This document shows positions 53,960 to 63,963 of a stretch of DNA of 64,000 nt, in pieces. Location of the stretch: the NCBI GenBank assembly GCA_964514215.1, contig CAZEPW010000004.1:1-64000 (forward strand), in the 5' to 3' direction. The position numbers were made by a program, and so were the translations under genes. Origin of the DNA: CAYQUC01 sp964514215 (lineage in GTDB: Bacteria > Pseudomonadota > Gammaproteobacteria > UBA6429 > Thiohalophilaceae). Under the pieces are notes generated by a model that had not been told where the DNA came from, made no database searches, and was given only the letters and a program-made list of their open reading frames with translations. Numbering within the stretch: position 1 is the stretch's first letter; every line of letters begins with the position of its first letter.

Positions 53960-56900
53960 ATGGGGTTTTCGCATTTTTCAATATCAGGGTTAATATTCGT
54001 TTTAATATCAGCATTGTTATTACCTGCTTGTGATTCTTCTACCAGTAGCGATACTAATTCACTTAGTCAGGTTGATACTAACTCGCAGTGGAGCCAGTAT
54101 ATATCCTCGCATACAGCAGGTGCTATTTCCAAAAATGCTAATATTCATATTCGTTTTATTAATGATATTATAACTTCTGATTTGGTTGGCAAAGATGCGC
54201 GCGCGGTATTTAAGGTCTCACCGAATATTCAAGGTAGTATAACATATGCAAATAACCGCGAAATTATTTTGCAACCGGCAGCGGCGCTTAATTCAAATAG
54301 TAGATATAAAGTTAGCATTAAAACCAATGAATTACTTGGTTTAAAATCAGCAGCGGATAACTTTATATTTAATTTTCAAGTTATTCGACAAGATTTTGAA
54401 GTGAATGTCGATGGTCTAAATACTAATCTTAAAGACAAAAAGCAACTGGAATTAAACGGTTCTATTATTACCGCTGATGTTGAACAGTCCGAACGAATTG
54501 AAAAAATGCTAGTCGCTGAATACTTAAATAATAGCTTTAAAATAGATTGGCAGCACAGCAGCAATGGTAAGCAGCATAATTTTAAAATCACCGCTATTCC
54601 CAGAAAAAAAACGAATACAAATTTGTTATTAAAATGGAATGCCGCAGTTATTGGTGTTAATCAACAAGGTGAGCAAAAAATTGAAATACCCGCATTAGGG
54701 TTATTTAAAGTCACTAAAATACAAGCGGTGCAGGCTGATCGACAGTATGTGAAAATACAGTTTTCAGACATATTAAAAACCAATCAGGATATTTCAGGAT
54801 TGGTGCAAATGCCGGGTGTGAAATTTAGTAGTCGTATCGAAGAAAATGTTATTCAACTTTATCCTGTGGCAAATTTAATCGGTGAGTATCAAGTTATCGT
54901 TGAACCGGGTATTAAAAATTTTAAGGATTTAAGAATCACCAAACGTGTTAATGATAAAATAACATTCAGTAGCTTTAAGCCCCAAGTTAGATTTGTCGGG
55001 AAAGGCATTATTTTACCCGATAATAAAATACTGAGTATTCCATTTGAGGCGGTTAATGTCACTGGTGTGCAAGTGACGGCATTTCAAGTGTATGAAAATA
55101 ACATTGGTCAATTTTTACAAACTAACCAATTTGATGGAACCTCTGAGATTAATCGAGTGGGGCGTTATTTATGGCGTAAAACAATCGCTTTGGATTCTGT
55201 TGTTATGGATAAGTGGAATCGGTATAGCCTCGATGCAACTGAATTATTAAAAGCGCATCCTGGCGGTTTGTTTCGGCTTACTTTATCAATCAATCGGGGT
55301 AATTCTAGTTTTCGTTGTCCACAAGAAAACGCTGAAACAGTGATTCAAAAAGAAAAATCTTTTTTAAGCAATGATGATTACGTGGATACTTCTTCGAGTG
55401 GCTGGGGCTATGCCGAAGATTATTATGGGCAAGGTTCCGCTGCAATATTATGGGGTGATCGTGAAAACCCTTGTAAAGATGCTTATTTTCGTTATGCCAG
55501 TGGTGTTACCGATTCACGAAATTTTATTGCAAGTAATATTGGTATTATTGCAAAACGAGATAAACGAAATAAGCTGACTATTATAACCAGTGATATTCGC
55601 ACATCATTACCCTTGACGGGGGTTGCTATTTCGGTTCGAAATTTTCAAGGTTTGGAAATGAAAAAGCTTATTACTGATAATTTGGGAATGATTAGCGCTG
55701 AGCTTAATGCTATTCCGTTTTATTTGGTGGCAACCAAAGGTAAACAAAAAGCCTATTTAAAATTAAGCAAGGGCACAGCGCTTGCGACCAGCCATTTTAA
55801 TGTTGGTGGGCAACAAGTCGATAATGGTGTTAAAGCGTTTATCTATGGTGAACGAGGTGTCTGGCGGCCTGGGGATAAAATATTTCTGACTTTTGTATTG
55901 CAAGATAAAGAAAATACCATTCCGGCAAAACATCCAGTTACGATGCGCTTGTATAATCCTAAGGGGCAGTTAGTGCAGACCATTAGTAATAACAAACCTA
56001 TAGGTGATTTTTATCGTTTTACCTTAAAAACCAGTGATGACAGTGAAACCGGAGTGTGGATGGCAAAGGCGCAGCTCGGAGGCACAATTTTTAATAAGCG
56101 CTTAAAAATAGAAACGGTTGTCCCCAATAGATTAAAAATTGATATAAATCTTGGTACGAAGCAATTAAGTAAAAGTACGATGCCATTTAGTGCCAAGTTA
56201 TTTAGCCAGTGGTTGCATGGCGCAAAAGCGTCAAATTTAAAATACGATGTTGAGGTTAAAGTGAGTAGCCGACGAACACGTTTTGATATTTTTACCGATT
56301 TTGTATTTGACGATCCGGCTGGATATTTTAGTTTTTCACCGTTAATTATAGCCCAAGGTAAATTAGATGCTGATGGTAATGCCAACATACAAAAAAGTGT
56401 TGACGTTAATGCCGCCGCACCTGGAATGTTAACCGCAAAATTTACGACACGCGTATTTGAGCAAGGTGGTGATTTTAGCTCAGACAGCGTTAATATCGCT
56501 TTTTCACCCTATGAACATTATGTTGGTTTGAAATTACCTAAAGGTGATGCAACTCGTAATATGTTATTAACGGATACAAAACATAAGGTTGATATTGCGA
56601 GCTTAAAACAAAATGGTGAAAAAGTAGCGTTAAAAAATATTCAAGTCACTTTATATAAAATTCAATGGAAGTGGTGGTGGGATAAATCCGGTGATTCGCT
56701 TGCCAGTTATAGCTCGTCTTATCAAACAAATTATTTACAGCAAAGTACCATAGCAACGAATAACAATGGCCTTGGAAGTTGGGAGTTTGAAATTAAATAC
56801 CCTGATTGGGGGCGTTACTTAATACGGGCGTGTGATTTAGACGGTAAACATTGCACCGGTAAAACCTTATATATGGATTGGCCGGGTTGGGCTGGAAAAG

Positions 56901-59557
56901 CTCGAGAAGGCAGTGCTGCTGGCGCAAATTCGCTTAGTGTTTCAAGCGATAAACCAAATTATCAAGTTGGGGATACTGCCGTTATACGTTTACCCAAAGC
57001 CAGCAAGGGGCGGGCATTAATCAGTATTGAAAATGGCACGGAAATTTTGCAACAACATTGGTTGGATATTAGTAAAACGGGCAATGATTTTAAACTTCAG
57101 GTGACAGCCGATATGGCTCCCAATGTTTATATTCACGTTAGTTTGTTGCAACCGCATCAAAACAAGAGCAATGATCGACCAATTCGTCTTTATGGTGTGA
57201 TGCCGTTATTAGTGAACGATCCTGAAACACGCCTTACACCACAATTAACAATGGCCGATGAATGGGCTCCAAAATCAACAGTTGAGTTAGCGGTTCACGA
57301 AGCTAATGGAAAACCCATGAGCTATACCATTGCCGTGGTTGATGAAGGATTATTAGGGCTCACGCGCTTTAAAACACCGGACTTACATAAACAATTTTAT
57401 AAAAAAGAAGCCCATGGAGTACTTACCTGGGATTTTTATGATTTTGTGGTGGGTGCTTATGGTGGTGAGCTTGAACGCTTGTTGGCATTAGGTGGTGGTG
57501 ATGACAGTGATGAAAATGAAAAAAATAAAGATAAAAAACGGTTTCCTCCGGTGGTGCAATATTTAGGACCATTTGAGCTAAAGGCTGGACAAACTGCCAA
57601 ACATAGTTTAAAGCTACCACAGTATATTGGGGCTGTGCGTGTGATGCTGGTTGCCGGTGATAAAACCGCTTATGGCAAAGCCAGTAAATCGGTTTTTGTT
57701 CGTGAGTCGTTGAGTATTTTGGCAACGGTGCCGCGCGTTATTGCACCTGATGAAGAAATGACCTTGCCGGTTGCTGTGTTTGTGATGGATGATAATATTA
57801 AAGATGTTAAACTAAAAATTATTCCTGATGAACATTTTGAATTACTTGGCTCAGACGAGGTTGATATTCACTTTGAAACGACAGGTGATAAACTCGGTGT
57901 ATTGAAGGTTAAAGTCAAATCGGGTTTAGGCAAAGGCCATATTCGTTTTATTGCGAGCAGTACGAATAAAACCACTGAATCCGAGGTTTATATCGATATT
58001 CGTAGTGCCAACCCTGCAACGTTAAGACAAGTAAAAATGGTGATCGAACCAAATACGTCTTGGCAGGGGACGATTGTCCCTCATGGATTGTTAAAGACTA
58101 ATAAAGTAACGTTAGAGTTATCTTCTGCGTTGCCCATTAATTTAGAAAACCGTTTAAATTATTTGATTCGTTATCCTCATGGTTGCATTGAACAGGTGAC
58201 TTCATCGGTATTTCCCCAATTATATTTAACGAATTTTGTGAAACTTGAAAAACAGCGTAAGGACGTTATTGATACTAATATCAATGCCGCCATTAAACGT
58301 CTGCAACAGTTTCAAAATAACAATGGTAGTTTTTCGTATTGGCCTGGTGGTAATGGTGCGCCCTCTGGTTGGGGTGGCAATTATGCCGGGCACTTTTTGT
58401 TAGAAGCGCAGCGAAAAGGTTATTTTATACCTGAGGGGTTAATATCGAATTGGTTATCGTATCAGGCGCGTGCGGCGAATAACTGGTTAGCCGGTTCAGG
58501 ACAATCTGAATTGGAACAAGCTTATCGACTTTATAGCTTGGCGTTGGCGAATAAGGCTGAAATAGGCGCAATGAACCGCTTGCGTGAATCCAATACTTTA
58601 AGCAATATTTCACGTTGGCAACTAGCCCATGCTTATCAAGTGATTGGGCAGTCTGATGCGGCAGCGGTATTATTGGAAAATGCCAAAATCAACATCGTAG
58701 AGTATGCGCACGAAGGGCAGACGTTTGGCTCTAAACTACGTGATCAGGCGATAGTATTAACTGCGCTTGTTAAATTAGGACGTAAACAACAAGCAAAACA
58801 ACTTGCAGATACAATCGCGGCACAATTAGCGTCGAATTCATGGCAAAGTACTCAGAGTGTTGCATATGCTTTACTTGCCATGAGTTATTTTATTGGTAAT
58901 GATGGAGCAGACAGTCAATTTAAATTTAATTTACAACGCGATTTAGCAAGTAACAAGACTGCAAAACAGTCGTTGTTATCGAGTTCGGTTATTTATCAGC
59001 AGCGATTATCGGATTTTAATCGTAAGGGTGAAATCATTAAACTTGAAAATAAATCAGCGCTGACGTTGTACGGTAGTATTTCAGTTCAGGGTATTCCTAA
59101 AGCGGGTGCCGAGCAGGCTATCGCTAATGGTTTAGCATTAGCTGTGTCGTATAAAAATAGTAAGGGTGAGGTTTTAAATATCGCTAAATTGGTACAAGGA
59201 AGTGATGTTATCGCGGTTATAACCGTGAAAAATACTAGCGCACAGGATTTAACGAATTTGGCGTTAACGCATATTATTCCATCCGGTTGGCAAATACATA
59301 ATATGCGTTTCACTAATGATGCTGCAACGACTGATACTAAGAACTCAAAAATGGATTATCAGGATATTCGAGATGACAGGATATACAGCTATTTTGGATT
59401 AAAAGCCGCTGAACAAAAGCAGTTTACGGTATTAATGAATGCTTCTTATCTTGGTCGATTCTATTTACCAAGTATTTCTATTGCAGCAATGTATGATGCC
59501 TCTAAAACGGCAAGGACAAAAGGCCAATGGGTCAACGTCGTCAAAATCGGAGAATAA
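53960..59557 (+). CDS. bacterial alpha-2-macroglobulin lipoprotein
   Basis: A 1865-residue periplasmic lipoprotein (lipobox LLPACDSS) of the YfhM type. It has MG-type beta domains, an MG2/bait region, and the thioester motif GCIEQ with C1409 and Q1412, followed by an alpha-helical thioester domain. Such proteins trap attacking proteases in a cage by covalent capture. The downstream PBP1C gene (pbpC) overlaps by 31 bp, the standard pairing, suggesting joint repair of breached peptidoglycan. No frameshift in nearly 5.6 kb. Confidence 0.95.
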   Translation: MGFSHFSISGLIFVLISALLLPACDSSTSSDTNSLSQVDTNSQWSQYISSHTAGAISKNANIHIRFINDIITSDLVGKDARAVFKVSPNIQGSITYANNREIILQPAAALNSNSRYKVSIKTNELLGLKSAADNFIFNFQVIRQDFEVNVDGLNTNLKDKKQLELNGSIITADVEQSERIEKMLVAEYLNNSFKIDWQHSSNGKQHNFKITAIPRKKTNTNLLLKWNAAVIGVNQQGEQKIEIPALGLFKVTKIQAVQADRQYVKIQFSDILKTNQDISGLVQMPGVKFSSRIEENVIQLYPVANLIGEYQVIVEPGIKNFKDLRITKRVNDKITFSSFKPQVRFVGKGIILPDNKILSIPFEAVNVTGVQVTAFQVYENNIGQFLQTNQFDGTSEINRVGRYLWRKTIALDSVVMDKWNRYSLDATELLKAHPGGLFRLTLSINRGNSSFRCPQENAETVIQKEKSFLSNDDYVDTSSSGWGYAEDYYGQGSAAILWGDRENPCKDAYFRYASGVTDSRNFIASNIGIIAKRDKRNKLTIITSDIRTSLPLTGVAISVRNFQGLEMKKLITDNLGMISAELNAIPFYLVATKGKQKAYLKLSKGTALATSHFNVGGQQVDNGVKAFIYGERGVWRPGDKIFLTFVLQDKENTIPAKHPVTMRLYNPKGQLVQTISNNKPIGDFYRFTLKTSDDSETGVWMAKAQLGGTIFNKRLKIETVVPNRLKIDINLGTKQLSKSTMPFSAKLFSQWLHGAKASNLKYDVEVKVSSRRTRFDIFTDFVFDDPAGYFSFSPLIIAQGKLDADGNANIQKSVDVNAAAPGMLTAKFTTRVFEQGGDFSSDSVNIAFSPYEHYVGLKLPKGDATRNMLLTDTKHKVDIASLKQNGEKVALKNIQVTLYKIQWKWWWDKSGDSLASYSSSYQTNYLQQSTIATNNNGLGSWEFEIKYPDWGRYLIRACDLDGKHCTGKTLYMDWPGWAGKAREGSAAGANSLSVSSDKPNYQVGDTAVIRLPKASKGRALISIENGTEILQQHWLDISKTGNDFKLQVTADMAPNVYIHVSLLQPHQNKSNDRPIRLYGVMPLLVNDPETRLTPQLTMADEWAPKSTVELAVHEANGKPMSYTIAVVDEGLLGLTRFKTPDLHKQFYKKEAHGVLTWDFYDFVVGAYGGELERLLALGGGDDSDENEKNKDKKRFPPVVQYLGPFELKAGQTAKHSLKLPQYIGAVRVMLVAGDKTAYGKASKSVFVRESLSILATVPRVIAPDEEMTLPVAVFVMDDNIKDVKLKIIPDEHFELLGSDEVDIHFETTGDKLGVLKVKVKSGLGKGHIRFIASSTNKTTESEVYIDIRSANPATLRQVKMVIEPNTSWQGTIVPHGLLKTNKVTLELSSALPINLENRLNYLIRYPHGCIEQVTSSVFPQLYLTNFVKLEKQRKDVIDTNINAAIKRLQQFQNNNGSFSYWPGGNGAPSGWGGNYAGHFLLEAQRKGYFIPEGLISNWLSYQARAANNWLAGSGQSELEQAYRLYSLALANKAEIGAMNRLRESNTLSNISRWQLAHAYQVIGQSDAAAVLLENAKINIVEYAHEGQTFGSKLRDQAIVLTALVKLGRKQQAKQLADTIAAQLASNSWQSTQSVAYALLAMSYFIGNDGADSQFKFNLQRDLASNKTAKQSLLSSSVIYQQRLSDFNRKGEIIKLENKSALTLYGSISVQGIPKAGAEQAIANGLALAVSYKNSKGEVLNIAKLVQGSDVIAVITVKNTSAQDLTNLALTHIIPSGWQIHNMRFTNDAATTDTKNSKMDYQDIRDDRIYSYFGLKAAEQKQFTVLMNASYLGRFYLPSISIAAMYDASKTARTKGQWVNVVKIGE

Positions 59558-61893
59558 TATATTCACTGTTAATTGTGAGTTTTGTGTTTTTGCTGGGCAG
59601 TAGTTTTTGGTTCTGCTTACCAAAACCGTTATTCAACGATACTTATTCATCGACGTTATTAAGTCGGGACGGGCAATTGCTCGGTGCAAGAATTGCACTC
59701 GACGAACAATGGCGTTTTCCTGAAATTACCGGACAACAACTAGCAACTAAATTTACAACTGCACTAATACAGTTCGAAGATAAACGATTTAATTCACACT
59801 GGGGCGTTGATCCCTTAGCGACTTTACGGGCATTGTATTTAAACCTTAGTCAAAATAAAATTGTGAGTGGTGGCAGCACCTTATCAATGCAAGTTATTAG
59901 GCTTGCGCGAAAAAATAAACGCCGTAGTTATTCTGAAAAAATGATAGAAATGATAATGGCTTTGCGTTTAGAATTGTCCTATAACAAACAAGAAATTTTA
60001 GCATTATATGCCAGCCATGCCCCTTTTGGCGGTAATGTTGTTGGGCTTGAAACAGCCGCTTGGCGTTATTTTGGTCGCGCGGCGGCTCATTTATCATGGG
60101 CGGAAGCCTGTACTCTGGCCGTTTTGCCGAATAGTCCGGCTTTGATTCATCCTGCACGTAACCGACAAAAGTTAAAACAAAAACGCGATAGATTATTAAA
60201 TCATTTATTTAATGAAAAAATTATCTCGAAAACAACTCTAGCTTTGGCGTTAATTGAAAAATTACCGGCAAAGCCATTGCCGTTGCCTACTATGGCACCG
60301 CACTTATTGGCAAGCCAAAGTAACAAACAATTGCCGCAATTAAAGTCCACAATTGATAAAACCTTACAACTTGCAGTGCGTGATATTGTATTTCAACATT
60401 CAAAGGTGCTGAGTCAACGTGAAATTCATAATGCTGCGGCCTTGGTTATTAATAATGATACGTTTGAAGTGTTAGCTTATATTGGTAATAGTAATAACGC
60501 GACTGATTTTGAGCTTGGATATGCCATTGATTTAATTCACCGGCCTCGTAGCACCGGTAGTATTTTAAAACCATTATTGTATGCCAGTATGTTACAACAA
60601 GGTGATATCTTGCCAGAAACCTTGGTGGCCGATTTACCAACACAATATGCAGGTTATACACCTGAAAATTACGATCGGCAGTATCGGGGGGCGGTGCCTG
60701 CAAAAGTAGCGCTAGCACGTTCATTAAATATCCCGGCAGTACGGATGTTAAAACAATACAGTGTTGCTAAGTTTTATGATGTATTGCAACAAATGGGGAT
60801 GTCGACATTACATCGCACCCCCAATAATTACGGTTTAACGTTAATTTTAGGTGGCGCCGAAGGGACGTTGTGGGATATTGCCACTATGTATGCCAATTTG
60901 GCGAATATAGCCAAAGCAAAAAATGCAGCAAGTGATGCCACTTATCAGCAACTAACCGTTTTGCATGGACAGAGTAGCACAACGAAACAAGTACGAGAAA
61001 TTCAACCGGCAGCAGCATGGTTAACATTGAAGGCATTATTGGAAGTTTCGCGTCCGGGTGCTGAAGGTTATTGGAAAAATTTTAATAGTAGCCAGAAAAT
61101 TGCTTGGAAGACCGGTACCAGTTATGGCTTGCGTGATGCATGGGCGGTTGGTAATACCAGTTTATATACGGTTGCTGTGTGGGTCGGTAATGCCAGTGGT
61201 GAAGGTAAACCGGGGTTAACCGGAGTGAGTGCTGCTGCACCGATTATGTTTGATATTTTTAATCGTTTAGATAGTAGTGCTTGGTTTACTGCGCCGTATT
61301 TTTTAATGAAAGAAGTAACGGTTTGTAAAAATGATGGTTATCTTGCTAATCAGTTTTGTGATACAAAAAAGCAATGGATACCAAAAGATAGCCACTTTAA
61401 CAAAACCAGTCAAAATCATTTAAAAGTTCACTTGGATAAAAATGGTTGGCGGGTTAATGGTTTATGCGAAAAGGTTAGTAATATGCAGCATAAAAATTGG
61501 TTTGTCTTGCCCGCCGGACAGGAATTTTATTTTAAAAAATTAAACGCGAGTTATCGTAATATTCCTGCTTATCGTAAGGATTGTGTTGCTCAAGTTACCC
61601 AAAAAGCATCGCATAATCCAATTGACATTTTATACCCGACACCGGGTACGAAACTGTATATTCCGGTTTATCTTGATGAGTCGCAGGGTAGTACTATTTT
61701 TAAAGCGGTGCATCGTAATCGAGATGAAACTTTGTATTGGCATTTGGATAAAGAGTTTTTGGGAACAACAAAAATATTTCATCAACGTGAATTAAAAATT
61801 AATCCGGGGATTCATTTTTTAACCTTGGTTGATGAGCAGGGCAATAGTTTAACACGGAAGCTTGAAGTGTTAGGCAAGCAGAATGTGTTTTGA
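59527..61893 (+). CDS. pbpC: penicillin-binding protein 1C
   Basis: A 788-residue class A PBP with a short basic cytoplasmic end and one membrane helix (SLLIVSFVFLLGSSFWF). The glycosyltransferase has FEDKRFNSHWGVD (catalytic Glu) and SGGSTLSMQVIRL; the transpeptidase has SxxK in GSILKP, SLN in ARSLNIPA and KTG in AWKTGTSYG. The C-terminal 100 residues match the BiPBP_C domain of PBP1C. It overlaps the A2M gene by 31 bp, with AAGG just before its ATG. PBP1C builds and crosslinks glycan in an A2M-linked repair role. Confidence 0.95.
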   Translation: MGQRRQNRRIIYSLLIVSFVFLLGSSFWFCLPKPLFNDTYSSTLLSRDGQLLGARIALDEQWRFPEITGQQLATKFTTALIQFEDKRFNSHWGVDPLATLRALYLNLSQNKIVSGGSTLSMQVIRLARKNKRRSYSEKMIEMIMALRLELSYNKQEILALYASHAPFGGNVVGLETAAWRYFGRAAAHLSWAEACTLAVLPNSPALIHPARNRQKLKQKRDRLLNHLFNEKIISKTTLALALIEKLPAKPLPLPTMAPHLLASQSNKQLPQLKSTIDKTLQLAVRDIVFQHSKVLSQREIHNAAALVINNDTFEVLAYIGNSNNATDFELGYAIDLIHRPRSTGSILKPLLYASMLQQGDILPETLVADLPTQYAGYTPENYDRQYRGAVPAKVALARSLNIPAVRMLKQYSVAKFYDVLQQMGMSTLHRTPNNYGLTLILGGAEGTLWDIATMYANLANIAKAKNAASDATYQQLTVLHGQSSTTKQVREIQPAAAWLTLKALLEVSRPGAEGYWKNFNSSQKIAWKTGTSYGLRDAWAVGNTSLYTVAVWVGNASGEGKPGLTGVSAAAPIMFDIFNRLDSSAWFTAPYFLMKEVTVCKNDGYLANQFCDTKKQWIPKDSHFNKTSQNHLKVHLDKNGWRVNGLCEKVSNMQHKNWFVLPAGQEFYFKKLNASYRNIPAYRKDCVAQVTQKASHNPIDILYPTPGTKLYIPVYLDESQGSTIFKAVHRNRDETLYWHLDKEFLGTTKIFHQRELKINPGIHFLTLVDEQGNSLTRKLEVLGKQNVF

Positions 61894-61897
61894 GTCA

Positions 61898-62071
61898 ATG
61901 CTTCAGGATTTTAAAATTTTTACAAAGCGTGACGCTTGTCCTTGGTTTAAAAAATTCTCTGAACGATTGATGTTTTGGGATTTGCGTTGCGGAAAATTAA
62001 ATGGATATATGGGACTATTACGTTATAATCGCATGCTTGGTTATTGGCAGTATTATGAATCAATAGATTAA
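61898..62071 (+). CDS. possible small protein, uncertain
   Basis: A 57-residue frame just after pbpC. The sequence begins MLQDFKIFTKRDACPWFKKF and ends LGYWQYYESID, with an amino acid make-up that is not obviously random. No family is recognised and no strong ribosome site precedes it (an ATG at 61883 overlaps the pbpC stop). It may be a chance frame. Confidence 0.25.
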   Translation: MLQDFKIFTKRDACPWFKKFSERLMFWDLRCGKLNGYMGLLRYNRMLGYWQYYESID

Positions 62072-62190
62072 AGCGATATTTCATTAGTTGTTGTTTGATG
62101 GTTTTTAAATTATTGATGGTAGTTATGGTTATAGTATTATTAGCTAGGCACAACGATTTGTTTTAAATATTTGTATATGGAGTTGTGGTA

Positions 62191-62538
62191 TTGTTAGATT
62201 TATTTATCAATAGTGGTAAATGGGGTTATATTATTATTTTTGTTGCGCTAATTGCGTTTTCGATCTTAGTTATTCAACTTTTTGTGCGAAACAAATGGTT
62301 GTTTTATGTATCCAATTTTTTTGCCGTGTTACCACTGACTATAGCTTATTTTGCAACTAGCTATTCTCGAGGTGAGGTGCAGCAAGCATTTGCTACTATG
62401 GGGTCAGTTAGTGTTACTATGCGACACGAGTTAGCGGTGATTGCCGATAGCCCATTAACATTGGGATATTATGTTTCGATTCCGTTGTTATTATTGTTGT
62501 TTATTAATTTATTTATATTTAAGAAGGTCAATTTGTAA
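62191..62538 (+). CDS. three-helix membrane protein, unknown
   Basis: A 115-residue membrane protein with helices at about 11-31 (GYIIIFVALIAFSILVIQLF), 36-56 (WLFYVSNFFAVLPLTIAYF) and 91-113 (LGYYVSIPLLLLLFINLFIF). The loop GEVQQAFATMGSVSVTMRHE resembles the long cytoplasmic helix of small MotA/TolQ-like proteins, but I would not assign a family. TTG at 62191 has GGAG eight bases upstream, GTG at 62185 is too close. It is followed in 1 bp by the S4 gene, so they are likely co-translated. Confidence 0.6.
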   Translation: MLDLFINSGKWGYIIIFVALIAFSILVIQLFVRNKWLFYVSNFFAVLPLTIAYFATSYSRGEVQQAFATMGSVSVTMRHELAVIADSPLTLGYYVSIPLLLLLFINLFIFKKVNL

Positions 62539-62539
62539 A

Positions 62540-62755
62540 ATGAGAGAAGTTGAAATCAGCTCAGAACCGGTCGAACTTTATAAAATATTGAAGTTTGAGG
62601 GCATGGTTTCAAGTGGTGGGGAGGCTAAATCGGTGATTGCCAGTGGTCAAGTTTTATTAAATGGAAATATTGAAACCCAAAAGCGTAAAAAAATAGTATC
62701 TGGTGATATAATCGAGTTTGATAATGAACAACTCAGTATTCAACTAGTGAAGTAA
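62540..62755 (+). CDS. YbcJ-like S4 RNA-binding protein
   Basis: A 71-residue S4-domain protein: LYKILKFEGMVSSGGEAKSV, IASGQVLLNGNIETQKRKKI. It is close to E. coli YbcJ in layout, including GGEAK and ETxKRxKI. The S4 fold binds structured RNA, but YbcJ has no defined role. It is a stand-alone small protein, starting one base after the stop of the membrane protein gene, and its ATG is 4 bp upstream of no other frame. It precedes DUF1456 by 4 bp. Confidence 0.82.
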   Translation: MREVEISSEPVELYKILKFEGMVSSGGEAKSVIASGQVLLNGNIETQKRKKIVSGDIIEFDNEQLSIQLVK

Positions 62756-62759
62756 CAGT

Positions 62760-63299
62760 ATGAAAAATAACGATGTAATACGCCGCCTCCGATATATTTT
62801 CGATTTTAATGATAAAAAAATGATGGCTATTTTTGGAGCCGCTGATTTGTCGGTAACTCGAGCAGAGATTAGCGATTGGTTAAAAAAGGAAGATAATCCG
62901 GAATTTAAAAAATGTAATGATAATCAGCTTGCGATTTTTTTAAATGGCTTAATTAATGAAAAACGTGGTAAAAAATCAGGGCCGCCAACAGTTGCTGAAA
63001 AACGCATTACTAATAATATGATTTTTACCAAATTAAAAATCGCATTAAATTTAAAAGCAGAAGATGTTGTTGAAATTTTAGCTTCGGCAGATTTTCGAAT
63101 CAGTAAATCTGAATTAAGTGCTTTTTTTAGAAAACCCGGACATAAACATTATGTTGATTGTAAAGATCAAATTTTACGGTTATTTTTAAAAGGACTTGAG
63201 CTTAAATACCATCAGAGCGCAGGGGATGAAAATAAGATGGAAATTCAAGATAGTGATACAAAATCACCTGTCGAAACTGGATTTAAGTGGAAAAAATAG
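62760..63299 (+). CDS. DUF1456 (YehS-like) protein
   Basis: A 179-residue soluble protein with two tandem DUF1456 repeats: MKNNDVIRRLRYIFDFNDKK with DWLKKEDNPEFKKCNDNQLA, then NNMIFTKLKIALNLKAEDVV with FFRKPGHKHYVDCKDQILRL. It matches E. coli YehS, a conserved helical protein of unknown function. The C-terminal 20 residues are polar. It starts 4 bp after the S4 gene and one base before the DUF3622 gene. Confidence 0.88.
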   Translation: MKNNDVIRRLRYIFDFNDKKMMAIFGAADLSVTRAEISDWLKKEDNPEFKKCNDNQLAIFLNGLINEKRGKKSGPPTVAEKRITNNMIFTKLKIALNLKAEDVVEILASADFRISKSELSAFFRKPGHKHYVDCKDQILRLFLKGLELKYHQSAGDENKMEIQDSDTKSPVETGFKWKK

Positions 63300-63300
63300 C

Positions 63301-63504
63301 ATGTCTAAAATTAAAAAATTTGAATGTCGAACGGTTCAAGATAAAAAAACTTGGACGGCTGAAATTATACGGCGAGTAACATCGAAAAAATTTCATGTCT
63401 CGAAGAGTCAGCAGGGATTTATCGATGAAGCTCAAGCTTTGGAATGGGGCGAGCAAGAAATCAAATCTTTTGTACTCAATCTAAGTAAACGTAATAAGCG
63501 TTAA
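63301..63504 (+). CDS. DUF3622-like small protein
   Basis: A 67-residue basic protein: KKFECRTVQDKKTWTAEIIR, RRVTSKKFHVSKSQQGFIDE, AQALEWGEQEIKSFVLNLSKRNKR. This matches DUF3622, a Vibrio and marine gammaproteobacterial family with the SKSQ..F..EA.A..WGE pattern. It starts directly at the stop of the DUF1456 gene, so the four small genes from 62191 make one operon. Function unknown. Confidence 0.75.
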   Translation: MSKIKKFECRTVQDKKTWTAEIIRRVTSKKFHVSKSQQGFIDEAQALEWGEQEIKSFVLNLSKRNKR

Positions 63505-63963
63505 TAAAAATATTTTATGGTGTTTAGCCTAACTAATATTGCATATCAGTTTATGCTTATATAGCACATTAAATCGTTAAACATAATGTATTTATTAATA
63601 GCAAATTCGCAATGAATGACTCTTAAATATCCCCTATTCAATTCTTATTTAGTCTTGATTATTTAATTTTATTGTGCAACTTCACAAAGTGTGAGTGACA
63701 ACACAAAATTTTATTTTAGATTTAATAAACTAGTACTTCAGATATAGGTTATCGTTAATTTAAAACTTGTCTAGCCGTTCTGCATAGGCTTAACTCGAAG
63801 TTACTTCAGGTAATAAATTGCTGGCAATAAAGTTGCAGATATAAAAATATACTATAAATATAAGTCGTAAAATATTTAAAACTACTGTTCTTTAAATGGT
63901 TGTTTTAATGTCATAAGGGATATGTATCATTCGTTTGACAGATGGAATAAGGAATTTTTATTT
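63505..63963. other. 459-bp AT-rich intergenic region
   Basis: No open reading frame, terminator or repeat stands out. TCACA-AAG-TGTGA at about 63690 is a short palindrome similar to that upstream of rsd. A TTGACA at 63936 is too near the next ATG for a usual promoter. Confidence 0.4.

Noticed and set aside
63936..63963. TTGACA before the metallophosphoesterase start
   Set aside because: A -10 box at normal spacing would overlap the start codon, and the TTATTT there is a poor match.
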